Source: an uncultured Spirochaetaceae bacterium (GTDB taxonomy: Bacteria > Spirochaetota > Spirochaetia > Treponematales > Treponemataceae). From it: a DNA stretch of 32,020 bases. The notes under the pieces were generated by a model. It did not search any database and was not told the origin of the DNA. It was given only the letters and a program-made list of their open reading frames with translations. Location of the stretch: contig CACXCG010000006.1 of the NCBI GenBank assembly GCA_902766125.1, forward strand, positions 1-32,020, in the 5' to 3' direction. The translations under genes were made by a program, and so were the position numbers. Each line of letters begins with the position of its first letter. Position 1 is the stretch's first letter. This document shows positions 17,752 to 25,037 of this stretch, piece after piece.

Positions 17752-18057
17752 ATGAAAACAGAACCTATGTCAGAGAGTTACTTCTACATCCTGCTGTGTC
17801 TTTCCAAAGGGCCCAATCATGGATACGGCATTATGCGGATGACTGAGGAACTTTCGGAAGGAACAGTAAAAATCGGGTCGGGTACTATGTACGGTGCTAC
17901 CAGTAACATGATGAAAAAAGGCTGGATTACCGAAGTGGTGTCGGACGAACCGGGTTCAGAAAAAAAGCGGCTGTACTGCCTGACTGAATCTGGAACAGCG
18001 GCGTTTAAGGCGGAAATCGAACGTCTTAAAAGAATGATTGCAACCGTAAGCGAATAG
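17752..18057 (+). CDS. PadR-family transcriptional repressor
   Basis: This 101-residue winged helix-turn-helix protein belongs to the short PadR subfamily, repressors that respond to phenolics, drugs or envelope stress. Diagnostic stretches are YFYILLCLSKGPNHGYGIM, with the conserved GYxI turn, the GTMYGATSNMMKKGWI recognition helix, and KRLYCLTESGTAAF, the beta wing. ATG 17752 follows GAGAGG (17741-17746); the in-frame GTG at 17722 falls inside the operator repeats and is not used. The DUF2812 gene starts nine bases downstream. PadR next to DUF2812 is, as I recall, a recurring pair, in which the membrane protein is probably the regulated output. Confidence 0.94.
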   Translation: MKTEPMSESYFYILLCLSKGPNHGYGIMRMTEELSEGTVKIGSGTMYGATSNMMKKGWITEVVSDEPGSEKKRLYCLTESGTAAFKAEIERLKRMIATVSE

Positions 18058-18066
18058 GAGAAGATT

Positions 18067-18687
18067 ATGAAGACAACGAAAAGAGTTTTTGGTGTATATG
18101 CTGCATGGGACTATGCACGCGAAACAGAAGATCTGAACAAGCAGTCTGATAAAGGCTGGCATCTTATGAAGGGAGGTCTGTTCAGCAATACCTTTAAGAA
18201 AAATGATTCTCTGCGGTACCGGTATCAGCTTGATTATAATACAAATATCGAGGATATGGGACGTTACATCGAAACCTTCCGCGAACAGGGCTGGGAATAT
18301 GTTAACTCTACCTGGAACGGCTGGCACTACTTCAGAAAGCTGTACGATCCGTCACTTCCTGCAGCTGAATACGAAATCTACAACGATTCCGAATCTTTGC
18401 GCGAAATGCAGGGACGCTGGAAAAGGGCAGCCATTGGTCTTCTGGTTGTACTGAGTATCAATGCAATTATGCAGGCTGTTCTGCTGTTCCGGCACTTCCG
18501 TTTACCCAATCTGCTTCTGCTTATAGCTCTGGTATTCGAAGGCATTGTTATTGCAAAAGGTGCACACGATATGCGTACAGAGAAACGTGCTGACGGTCAT
18601 AAGCGGGGAATAAACCTCATGCCGTTATTCCTTGGCATTCTTGCGGTAATTCTGGGACTTGCGGTTGTGCTTCTGTTCATGGAATAA
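18067..18687 (+). CDS. DUF2812 membrane protein
   Basis: This 206-residue protein has an N-terminal DUF2812 domain of about 115 residues, with its aromatic pattern (GWHLMKGGLFSNTFKK, YRYQLDYN, EQGWEYVNSTWNGWHYFRK). The C-terminus has two or three hydrophobic segments: about 120-138, 145-163 and 187-205. The molecular function of DUF2812 is unknown to me. It follows the PadR gene by nine bases with GGAG at its start, so the two are co-expressed from the PadR promoter. By analogy with similar PadR pairs, a role in membrane stress or small-molecule response is plausible but unproven. Confidence 0.88.
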   Translation: MKTTKRVFGVYAAWDYARETEDLNKQSDKGWHLMKGGLFSNTFKKNDSLRYRYQLDYNTNIEDMGRYIETFREQGWEYVNSTWNGWHYFRKLYDPSLPAAEYEIYNDSESLREMQGRWKRAAIGLLVVLSINAIMQAVLLFRHFRLPNLLLLIALVFEGIVIAKGAHDMRTEKRADGHKRGINLMPLFLGILAVILGLAVVLLFME

Positions 18688-18690
18688 GAG

Positions 18691-18720
18691 TTGTCAAGTC
18701 TGTGCAATATGCTGTATAAT
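18691..18720 (+). promoter_or_regulatory. Promoter of the secreted repeat protein
   Basis: TTGTCA (18691-18696) and TATAAT (18715-18720, perfect) are 18 bases apart, directly after the DUF2812 stop. The following gene is therefore likely a separate transcription unit with a leader of about 30 bases. Confidence 0.7.
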
Positions 18721-18758
18721 TTTGACAGAAACTTTTTCTATAATTCTACGGAGGAACT

Positions 18759-19586
18759 ATGAAAAAAATAATTATGACTGCCATTGTCGCTCTTGCGGCT
18801 TTCGGTGTATTTGCACAGACTCCTAATTCCTTTACACCTAAAGGAAATGTTTCATCGTATACAAAAACAACTTATACGGTAAACTCACGCTTTGGTGAAT
18901 ACTTCCGCTCTGTTGCAACCAAAACAGTATATGTGTTTGATGCAACTGGTCTTGAAACTTCAGCATCAGAATATTCTGCAAAAGATGTTCTGCTTGACCG
19001 CGTTGTGTACGAATATGACACAAGCCGTAACCTTCTTTCTGCAAGCTATTACGATGCAAACGGAAACCTTATCTACAAAATTGTTAACACTTACGATTCA
19101 AACGGACGCGTAACCGAAGAATCAGAATACGACGCAAAGAACAATCTGTCAGGAAAGACTATCTACAAGTACGAAAACAAAAAAATCACACAGTCTTACT
19201 ACAACCGTGACGGTGCACTGCTTGCACGTACCATCACCCAGCTGGATGACAATAACCGTACTGCAGAAGTAGCAATGTACTTTGATGACGGCTCACTGGA
19301 TGAACGCCAGGTTTATTCTTACACTGATTCCGGTGCAATTTCTACTGTCGAAACTTTTGATGCACGTGACAGTTTTACCGGCCGCACAGAATACCGCTAC
19401 AACGACAACGGAACCATCAGCGAAGTTCGTCTGTTCAACCGCTCAAATGTTCTGTATGAACGCAGAATTTACCGCAACGATGCAAGCGGTAATCCCACAC
19501 AGATTACCTACTACTCTGTAGCAGAAAAATTCGGCGGTATTGCAAACGAAATGCTTTCTATTGAAACATTCTCTTACAAAAAATAA
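18759..19586 (+). CDS. Secreted protein of YD-like repeats
   Basis: This 275-residue exported protein starts with a signal peptide (MKKIIMTAIVALAAFGVFAQ, probably cleaved after FA). The rest is built from about nine degenerate repeats of 20-22 residues, with tyrosine, Asp/Asn and Gly in fixed places, for example YEYDTSRNLLSASYYDANGN, NTYDSNGRVTEESEYDAKN and EYRYNDNGTISEVRLFN. They resemble RHS/YD or MORN-like repeats, which form extended beta sheets that often bind carbohydrate or lipid. There is no lipobox and no C-terminal toxin domain, so it is not a complete RHS toxin. GGAGG precedes the ATG. It is a single gene between its own promoter and a terminator. Confidence 0.85.
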   Translation: MKKIIMTAIVALAAFGVFAQTPNSFTPKGNVSSYTKTTYTVNSRFGEYFRSVATKTVYVFDATGLETSASEYSAKDVLLDRVVYEYDTSRNLLSASYYDANGNLIYKIVNTYDSNGRVTEESEYDAKNNLSGKTIYKYENKKITQSYYNRDGALLARTITQLDDNNRTAEVAMYFDDGSLDERQVYSYTDSGAISTVETFDARDSFTGRTEYRYNDNGTISEVRLFNRSNVLYERRIYRNDASGNPTQITYYSVAEKFGGIANEMLSIETFSYKK

Positions 19587-19611
19587 GACATCCGCTTAGT
19601 TTTAGCGCCTG

Positions 19612-19640
19612 ACCTCCATCGTAACGGTGGAGGTTTTTTT
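19612..19640 (+). terminator. Rho-independent terminator
   Basis: ACCTCCATCG and CGGTGGAGGT form a 10-base stem with one G-T pair and a three-base loop, followed by seven T. It ends the transcript of the YD-like repeat protein. Confidence 0.92.
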
Positions 19641-19642
19641 AT

Positions 19643-19671
19643 TTGCCAAATCCAGATTCATGCCTTATAAT
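19643..19671 (+). promoter_or_regulatory. Promoter of the beta-CASP hydrolase and slyX
   Basis: TTGCCA (19643-19648) and TATAAT (19666-19671, perfect) are 17 bases apart, starting only three bases after the preceding terminator. Confidence 0.78.
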
Positions 19672-19707
19672 AGAAGAAGGAGAAGCTCTTTCTTTGAGAG
19701 GTGAACT

Positions 19708-21291
19708 ATGGCAGTAACAAGTTATTCTTTAGGCGCCGCACAGGAAGTGACGGGCAGTAAACATATTCTCGAAGTTGACGGTCGCAGTTTTATGATTGAC
19801 TGCGGTGCGTTTCAGGGTAAGCGTGCAGAATCTGACCAGAAGAACAGGGACTTTGATTTTGCAGCAGATAAAATCGAAAGCGTTATTTTGACTCATGCTC
19901 ACTATGACCACTGCGGACTGTTACCGGTTCTTGCAAAAAACGGTTATGGCGGAAACATCTATGCAACTCCGGCAACCCGTGACCTTGCAAACATCGTCAT
20001 GATGGACAGTGCCCGTATTCAGGCACGCGATGCAGAGTTCCTTGGTAAGCAGGCAAAGAAGAAGGGCGAAAAGTTTTTCTGGAAGCCGCTCTTTTCAGAA
20101 GCAGATGTCGTAAAGGCTGCCAATCAGATTGTGTCGCTCAGCTACAACCGCAGAATGTATATTGCACCTGATGTTCAGCTGGAATTTTTTGATGCAGGAC
20201 ATATTTTAGGAAGTGCGTTTGCATACGTTACCATTACGGGGCAGCGCAGAAATCCTATTACCGGCCGTACGGAAAGCAGCGGTATGGGAAGCGGAAGACG
20301 TTTCTGGCACCGTCTGTTTGGAAAGACCAGTGTACCTTCTCAGGCTGAATCAAAAGCACAGGATAAAAAAGGACATGCGGTAGGCGGAGGAGAAGCAGCG
20401 TTACGTGGAGCCCCTTCTGATGAAATCCGCATTCTGTATACCGGAGACTTAGGACGCATTGGTAAGCCGATTGTCCGGAATCCGTCTACAAATTTCCCTG
20501 CACCAGATTATATCTTTATGGAAAGTACGTATGGTAACCGTCTGCATGAAAATTCAGAAGTTGCCATGAATGACCTTATAAAAGTAATCAACCGTGCCGT
20601 TGAGAAAAAAGGCAAAGTAATCATTCCAACGTTTGCAATAGAACGTGCTCAGGAAATGGTGTACTACCTGCACTTGCTTGCAGATCAGAAAAAAATTCCG
20701 CGCATACCCATTTACGTTGACAGTCCTATGGCAGTAAATGCAACCGGTATTTTCCAACTGCATCCCGAATGTTATGACGAACAGACAACAGAACAGTTTT
20801 TGCGTCATCATAAAAATCCGTTTGGATTCAGTGAACTTACATTTGTTACTAGCGTAGATGAATCAAAGGAACTGAACAAAAAGAATGGACCTATGATTGT
20901 GCTGAGTGCAGACGGTATGTGTGAAGCAGGACGAGTTCTGTATCACCTTGCTAACGGGGTAGGCGATGCACGCAACACAGTGCTTATTGTCGGTTACATG
21001 GCAGAAAACACTCTGGGCCGAAAACTTATGGACGGTGAAAAAGAAGTTAAGATTCTTGGTGACTGGTACAAAGTTAATTGTCGCATCGAAACCATCAATG
21101 CATTCTCTGCACACGCAGACTACGAAGAAAGTACAGACTGGCTTAAATCGCTGGACACAAGCCGCCTTAAAAAAATCTTTTTGGTTCATGGTGAACACGA
21201 AGCACAGCTGTTCTTCAAAGATTATCTGAAGGATAACGGTTTCCCCAACGTAGAGATTGTTAAATACGGTGAAAGCTACGAACTGAACTGA
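19708..21291 (+). CDS. Beta-CASP metallo-beta-lactamase-fold RNase-like protein
   Basis: This 527-residue protein belongs to the MBL-fold/beta-CASP family of RNA-processing nucleases related to CPSF73 and to bacterial MBL exonucleases. Two-zinc ligands are present: HAHYDH (His63, His65, Asp67, His68), His165 in DAGHILGSA, and Asp247 in TGDLGR. The beta-CASP region follows (IPTFAIERAQE; VLSADGMCEAGRVLYHL), then FSAHADYEE and VHGEHEAQ, the C-terminal histidine motifs. Residues about 178-238 are a basic, Ser/Gly/Lys-rich insert not normally found between the DAGH and GDLGR strands. GAGAGGTG (19696-19703) precedes the ATG. SlyX is encoded nine bases downstream. Confidence 0.93.
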   Translation: MAVTSYSLGAAQEVTGSKHILEVDGRSFMIDCGAFQGKRAESDQKNRDFDFAADKIESVILTHAHYDHCGLLPVLAKNGYGGNIYATPATRDLANIVMMDSARIQARDAEFLGKQAKKKGEKFFWKPLFSEADVVKAANQIVSLSYNRRMYIAPDVQLEFFDAGHILGSAFAYVTITGQRRNPITGRTESSGMGSGRRFWHRLFGKTSVPSQAESKAQDKKGHAVGGGEAALRGAPSDEIRILYTGDLGRIGKPIVRNPSTNFPAPDYIFMESTYGNRLHENSEVAMNDLIKVINRAVEKKGKVIIPTFAIERAQEMVYYLHLLADQKKIPRIPIYVDSPMAVNATGIFQLHPECYDEQTTEQFLRHHKNPFGFSELTFVTSVDESKELNKKNGPMIVLSADGMCEAGRVLYHLANGVGDARNTVLIVGYMAENTLGRKLMDGEKEVKILGDWYKVNCRIETINAFSAHADYEESTDWLKSLDTSRLKKIFLVHGEHEAQLFFKDYLKDNGFPNVEIVKYGESYELN

Positions 21292-21299
21292 GGATTGAA

Positions 21300-21512
21300 A
21301 TGGAAGGACAGACACAACAGGAGCTGATTGCGTTAGAAACAAAACTTGCCTACATGGAAGATTTTGTCAATCAGCTTCAGGCAGTGACAGTCGAGCATAC
21401 TAAACTCATTGATTCTCTGCGCGAAGAAAATAAATTAATGGCTCAAAAAATTAAGGATATGTCTGACTTGCTTGAAGGCGACATTCCTAACCGAAAGCCG
21501 CCTCACTACTAG
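21300..21512 (+). CDS. slyX: SlyX-family protein
   Basis: This 70-residue protein is nearly all coiled coil: heptad-spaced hydrophobics run from ELIALETKLAYMEDFVNQLQ to KLMAQKIKDMSDLLE. The C-terminal PPHY is the typical ending of SlyX proteins. The function of SlyX is not known. GAGG (21290-21293) overlaps the stop codon of the preceding nuclease gene, so it is translated from the same mRNA. It ends two bases before the convergent lipoprotein gene. Confidence 0.9.
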   Translation: MEGQTQQELIALETKLAYMEDFVNQLQAVTVEHTKLIDSLREENKLMAQKIKDMSDLLEGDIPNRKPPHY

Positions 21513-21514
21513 TT

Positions 21515-22225
21515 CTATTCCCACGAAATAGAAATTTCTGCTGCCTCAATAGACTCTGCGTCTTTTCCGGGTACCAGAAAATCTATGAGCGGAATGCGGT
21601 ATACCTGCGTGTTTGCATTTTGACTTTCGACATAGTACACAGTGTGCGATTTAAGTTTTGTTCCCTTAGGACTTGAAAGCGAAAGTTTTATTGACGCAGT
21701 TTTTAATTCATTTGCAAGATCGTAACCGTATGCGCCCGAAATCAGTTCAAGATATTCTTTTTTAGAAAGTTCTTCACCGGTAAACACAGGAGCCATCAGT
21801 AAATCAATATACGCCTTTGCTGTTTCCGGCATTGCATCGTATTCTTCCTGAATTGCGTTTGTAAAAAATGCAACCGTCAGCGAATTTTTTTTACGCTGAA
21901 TAAAAGCAGAACTGGTTAACGAAGGCATGTTTGCATCTATGCTGATTTTTGTGTCCGTGCTTTCTGATTTTACTTTGCTGTATCCGTTCTGTGTAAGCGA
22001 AGTATTTAATTCTTCGGTGTTAACAAGAGACATGTCGCCGGAAGTGCCTGACATTCCGTACAGTGCTTTTATAAGACCGCCTACCGACTGTCCTATGTCT
22101 AAGTTTAAAGAAATGTCTGTTGAACCATCCTGCTGAGCTTTTATGGCAATGTCCGAACCACAGCCGGTAAGCATCAGAGTGCCAAACATGAGGATGGTGA
22201 TGTAAGTGCGTTTAAATCTGTTCAT
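21515..22225 (-). CDS. Unknown lipoprotein
   Basis: This is a 236-residue lipoprotein with a signal segment ending in the lipobox MLTGC (cysteine at about residue 22). The mature part is rich in Ser, Thr, Lys and Asp and includes SIKLSLSSPKGTKLKSHTVY; I do not recognise a family. It lies 32 bases downstream of the NlpC/P60 gene on the same strand and probably shares its transcript. No Shine-Dalgarno sequence is seen before ATG 22225. It converges on slyX with a two-base gap and no terminator between them. Confidence 0.78.
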   Translation of the reverse strand: MNRFKRTYITILMFGTLMLTGCGSDIAIKAQQDGSTDISLNLDIGQSVGGLIKALYGMSGTSGDMSLVNTEELNTSLTQNGYSKVKSESTDTKISIDANMPSLTSSAFIQRKKNSLTVAFFTNAIQEEYDAMPETAKAYIDLLMAPVFTGEELSKKEYLELISGAYGYDLANELKTASIKLSLSSPKGTKLKSHTVYYVESQNANTQVYRIPLIDFLVPGKDAESIEAAEISISWE

Positions 22226-22257
22226 ACTAAAATAGAAACAAAATGCCGCCGGTTAAG

Positions 22258-22860
22258 TTACAGAGGAAGGACTTCTTCTATGACTGAACCTGTTTCGGTA
22301 TCGGTTTCTGTTTCGCCGGCTTCTTCAAGTTCGCGCGCTTCTTTGCTTGCAGGAAGAATTCGTCCGCTTGAAAAATAGTGTTCTTTCCAGAACTTTTCGT
22401 CCATTGCGCGAATAACAACACCTGTTTCCGGACCATCGCTTACTGCAGAAATAAATACACGCTTTCCTTCGTACTGCGTCATGTTTCCGTGATAGACACC
22501 AAGGTAAATTCCCACATGCGTAATGCGTTCAGAGCTCATGTCATTCTTAAAGAACACAAGGTCGCCCGGTTCGCGTTCTTTTACAGTAACCGGTGTTACC
22601 CGCTGATAAATTGCCTGTGCAGTGCGTGGAAGCAGAATGTTTGCCCCGTGATTTGCAACATACGAAACATAACCAGAACAGTCAAAACCTTCTTCAGGAG
22701 TGCGGCCGCCATATACATACTCAGTTCCCCTGAATTGCAGTGCGTAATCAATAAAATCCTGCCGTTGAGTAGAAACCCGCTCTGTGGCAAACGCAAATGC
22801 CATAACTATCAGTGTAACAATTGCAATGCAGGATGCACGAATAAGAATGCGTCTGTTCAT
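22258..22860 (-). CDS. NlpC/P60-family cell-wall peptidase
   Basis: This 200-residue protein is exported or anchored by an N-terminal hydrophobic segment (about residues 7-26). The NlpC/P60 domain, which usually cuts peptidoglycan stem peptides, has the catalytic cysteine Cys61 in FDCSGYV and histidine His115 in HVGIYLG. LLPRTAQAIY and EPGDLVFF are also typical. The third polar catalytic residue, usually the His of a FIHA-like strand, appears as Ser138 (VFISA), so activity may be altered. The tail is acidic and Thr-rich. GGAGG (22865-22869) precedes the ATG. It leads a two-gene unit with the lipoprotein at 21515. Confidence 0.9.
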   Translation of the reverse strand: MNRRILIRASCIAIVTLIVMAFAFATERVSTQRQDFIDYALQFRGTEYVYGGRTPEEGFDCSGYVSYVANHGANILLPRTAQAIYQRVTPVTVKEREPGDLVFFKNDMSSERITHVGIYLGVYHGNMTQYEGKRVFISAVSDGPETGVVIRAMDEKFWKEHYFSSGRILPASKEARELEEAGETETDTETGSVIEEVLPL

Positions 22861-22880
22861 AAGTCCTCCGCTTATCTTTA

Positions 22881-22909
22881 ATTATCGGATGAAATGTGCA
22901 ATTTGGCAA
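22881..22909 (-). promoter_or_regulatory. Promoter of the NlpC/P60 gene
   Basis: On the minus strand TTGCCA (22904-22909) and GATAAT (22881-22886) are 17 bases apart. The expected start, about seven bases past the -10 box, leaves a short leader containing the GGAGG site. Confidence 0.7.
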
Positions 22910-22930
22910 GCAGAAAGTTTGACCGTACAT

Positions 22931-22959
22931 TTGCATTTTTTTTCGAAATACGGTATGGT
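22931..22959 (+). promoter_or_regulatory. Probable promoter of the queuosine-precursor transporter gene
   Basis: TTGCAT (22931-22936) and TATGGT (22954-22959) are 17 bases apart. Transcription would start near 22966 and give a leader of about 87 bases before ATG 23053. Both boxes are imperfect. Confidence 0.45.
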
Positions 22960-22965
22960 AGGACA

Positions 22966-23046
22966 ACATTCATAAGACAGTTCGAAGTCCTTCCTGTCGT
23001 TAAACAAAACCAGGTCAAAACGATACGGAATCTCTCTGTCAGGAGG
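22966..23046 (+). promoter_or_regulatory. Leader able to sequester the ribosome-binding site of the yhhQ-like gene
   Basis: CCTTCCTG (22989-22996) can pair with CAGGAGG (23040-23046), hiding the Shine-Dalgarno sequence. The same region has other partners: CCTG (22993-22996) with CAGG (23011-23014), and GACAG (22976-22980) with either of two CTGTC copies (22994-22998, 23036-23040). TCGTT (22997-23001) can also pair with AACGA (23019-23023). Alternative pairings that free or hide the site are what a translational switch needs. The gene transports a queuosine precursor, so preQ1 or preQ0 would be the natural ligand; however, the order and loop lengths do not match the preQ1-I consensus. Confidence 0.4.
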
Positions 23047-23052
23047 TTTCAC

Positions 23053-23757
23053 ATGAATGAACTTTTACTAATCATTACACTTTTGGTTTCTTTTGGGGGA
23101 ACAATTCTCTTCCTGAAAGTATTTGGAAAAGGCGGCCTGTTTGCATGGGTCGGAATCTGTACCGTATTTGCAAACATTGAAGTTACCATTGTCGTGCATG
23201 CATTCGGAATGGATCAGACTTTAGGTAATACGCTTTTTGCCGCAACCTTCTTAGCAACCGACATCTTAAGCGAAATCTACGGAAAAAAAGATGCACAGAA
23301 AGGAGTTCTTGCGGGAATCTTTACAAGCCTTACGTTTATTCTTCTTTCGTTTATGTGGGTGCACTATGTTCCCGCAGAAAGTGACTGGGCAACACCGTTT
23401 GTAACAGGACTGTTTACCAATACACCGCGCATGCTGCTTTCAAGTCTTATTGCCTATGTTGTCTCTGAAACAATTGATGTAACCCTGTATCACGCATGGT
23501 GGAATTTAACAGAAAAGAAAACCGGAAACAAACGGGGCATGCTGTGGTTCCGCAATAATTTTTCAACACTTATTTCGCAGTTTGTTAACATTGTGCTGTT
23601 CAACTTCGGTGCCTTCTGGGGAATCTATTCGTTTGCAGAATTGGTTTCGATTACCGCTGCATGTTACGTCATTTACGTTGCAACCAGTTTACTCGACACA
23701 CCTTTCATATACCTGGCACGAAAGATGGTAGAAGGCAAACAGAAAATAATTGTATAA
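23053..23757 (+). CDS. yhhQ: Queuosine precursor transporter (YhhQ/DUF165 family)
   Basis: This 234-residue inner-membrane protein belongs to the family that imports preQ0/preQ1, precursors of the tRNA wobble base queuosine. About six hydrophobic segments are visible, beginning MNELLLIITLLVSFGGTILF. The family signature FLATDILSEIYGKKDA is intact. ATG 23053 is set by a perfect AGGAGG (23041-23046); the reading frame is open upstream to 22894, but that part lies in the leader. It stands alone, so the queuosine enzymes must be encoded elsewhere. Confidence 0.93.
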   Translation: MNELLLIITLLVSFGGTILFLKVFGKGGLFAWVGICTVFANIEVTIVVHAFGMDQTLGNTLFAATFLATDILSEIYGKKDAQKGVLAGIFTSLTFILLSFMWVHYVPAESDWATPFVTGLFTNTPRMLLSSLIAYVVSETIDVTLYHAWWNLTEKKTGNKRGMLWFRNNFSTLISQFVNIVLFNFGAFWGIYSFAELVSITAACYVIYVATSLLDTPFIYLARKMVEGKQKIIV

Positions 23758-23788
23758 GGATGAAAAAAAGCTGGACTACGGTTTTGTT

Positions 23789-24412
23789 TTAAAATGAACT
23801 ATTTTTACGCATCCATTTTTCAAGCTGAGCATTAATCATTTCCCATCCAGTACATCTTTTGTAATTTTGGTTGGGGAAGGTGCAGTTCTGATTCCACGGT
23901 CGGTCAAAGACCATTACTTTTAAGTTTGGAAGATGATCGAAAAACTTGAAAGCAGAAGGAGAATCTTCGACTGCTAAATCAAAATGCATTTTGTAATAAT
24001 CATCCAGTTCCAGATTAAAGCTGCTTCCCTTTATAAAATTGTCGCGGCCGTATTTGTTCAGGCAGTACAAATCAACTTTTTCAAGTCCATGCTGATTCAG
24101 CCATGTGCGGGATGCGTCGTATGCGCTGGAAGGGCGACCAGTTATTATTTTTACGTCGTGACCTTTCGCAATCCAGCTGTTGATTGTTTTACTTGCTCCC
24201 GGAGTTTCATCGTAGGATAAAAGGATTTCGCTCTGGTGTGCTTTTATCATCATTTCGTCATATTGCTCATCAGTCAGGTCAAACGATTTCTGCAGATTAA
24301 AATAGTGAATCTGTTCGTAAGGAATATCGAGATCAAACATTTCTTTTACGAGCCCGGAAAAATGGCGTGCTGTTTCGCAGAGGCAATCATCAAAATCAAC
24401 GTAAATATTCAT
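23789..24412 (-). CDS. HAD-family hydrolase, 5'-nucleotidase (NT5C)-like
   Basis: This 207-residue phosphatase of the haloacid dehalogenase superfamily has motif I DFDDC (nucleophile Asp6, acid Asp8), motif II ITGRP, and the Asp of the last motif in AVEDSPSA. The size and the layout, with an insert of about 60 residues between motifs I and II (EQIHYFNLQKSFDLTDEQYD), resemble the 5'(3')-deoxyribonucleotidase NT5C group, so a nucleoside monophosphate is a likely substrate, though not certain. No Shine-Dalgarno sequence is present; an extended -10 box places the transcript start next to ATG 24412. The GNAT gene lies 59 bases upstream on the same strand. Confidence 0.85.
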   Translation of the reverse strand: MNIYVDFDDCLCETARHFSGLVKEMFDLDIPYEQIHYFNLQKSFDLTDEQYDEMMIKAHQSEILLSYDETPGASKTINSWIAKGHDVKIITGRPSSAYDASRTWLNQHGLEKVDLYCLNKYGRDNFIKGSSFNLELDDYYKMHFDLAVEDSPSAFKFFDHLPNLKVMVFDRPWNQNCTFPNQNYKRCTGWEMINAQLEKWMRKNSSF

Positions 24413-24419
24413 CCTGGAA

Positions 24420-24428
24420 ATTATAGCA
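24420..24428 (-). promoter_or_regulatory. Extended -10 promoter of the HAD gene, leaderless
   Basis: TGCTATAAT on the minus strand is a perfect extended -10. The A of ATG 24412 is the eighth base after it, so the mRNA would have at most one untranslated base. No convincing -35 box is seen. Confidence 0.5.
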
Positions 24429-24471
24429 TAAAACTACATTTCAGACATAGTTGTCTCTCTTTTCTGTTTTA

Positions 24472-24942
24472 TTATAAAATGATTTCCATCATTCGTTCTT
24501 TTGTTTTCATTCCCATTTTTTCATAGAAATGTTCAGCGCCTGTGTTCCCTGCCCAGACATTCAGTGTCACTTCGTAACAACCTAATTTTTTTGCTTCTGA
24601 CTTTACATGTTCAAATAACTGTTCGCCTATGTGCTGACCTCTGCAGGCTGCATCGACACACAAATCATCAATGAACAGTGATTTGAACTGAATCATATTG
24701 TTTGAAAATGGCTGCTGCTTTATCTGACAGAACGCATAGCCCATAACTGTATCGGTATCATCAACTGCAACATAGATAGGTTTTGATTCATCACGAATAA
24801 GCATTTTTAATTCTTCTGATGTGTATTTAGTAGTGCCGGGAATAAATATATCAGGTCTGATTTTTGCATGAAGTTCTAAAACCTGCTGAAGTAAATCGAT
24901 GAGTTTTTCTGTATCTTTTTCCTGTGCATTTCTAATTCTCAT
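24472..24942 (-). CDS. GNAT-family N-acetyltransferase
   Basis: This 156-residue acetyltransferase has the GNAT fold: IDDLCVDAACRGQHIGEQLF contains the acetyl-CoA-binding (Q/R)xxGx(G/A)-like loop, here RGQHIGEQ, and NTGAEHFYEKMGMK is the usual C-terminal motif. The acceptor is unknown. ATG 24942 is chosen over the in-frame upstream start at 24993 because the domain begins there (MRIRNAQEKD) and the predicted transcript starts exactly at that A. It has no ribosome-binding site. Confidence 0.9.
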   Translation of the reverse strand: MRIRNAQEKDTEKLIDLLQQVLELHAKIRPDIFIPGTTKYTSEELKMLIRDESKPIYVAVDDTDTVMGYAFCQIKQQPFSNNMIQFKSLFIDDLCVDAACRGQHIGEQLFEHVKSEAKKLGCYEVTLNVWAGNTGAEHFYEKMGMKTKERMMEIIL

Positions 24943-24948
24943 GCAGAT

Positions 24949-24977
24949 AATATACTTTATTTTAAAACTGATTTCAA
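24949..24977 (-). promoter_or_regulatory. Promoter of the GNAT gene, leaderless
   Basis: On the minus strand TTGAAA (24972-24977) and TATATT (24949-24954) are 17 bases apart. The seventh base after the -10 box is the A of ATG 24942. This is the cleanest example of the leaderless arrangement in the window. Confidence 0.65.
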
Positions 24978-24986
24978 CAAACTGAC

Positions 24987-25016
24987 TTGACATTTTATTT
25001 TATACCGTGTTTTAAT
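24987..25016 (+). promoter_or_regulatory. mscL: Promoter of mscL
   Basis: TTGACA (24987-24992, perfect) and TTTAAT (25011-25016, five of six) are 18 bases apart. It lies back to back with the GNAT promoter. Confidence 0.7.
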
Positions 25017-25037
25017 TTTCTCAAGAGGTGAATCTAT

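Noticed and set aside
18759..19586. RHS/polymorphic toxin
   Set aside because: The repeats are short and degenerate, there is no RHS core cage signature and no C-terminal toxin or adjacent immunity gene.
22976..23046. Classical preQ1-I pseudoknot
   Set aside because: The possible stems (22993-22996/23011-23014 and 22997-23001/23019-23023) would leave no bases for loop 1 and nine for loop 2, which does not match the known fold. The leader is retained only as an unclassified candidate.
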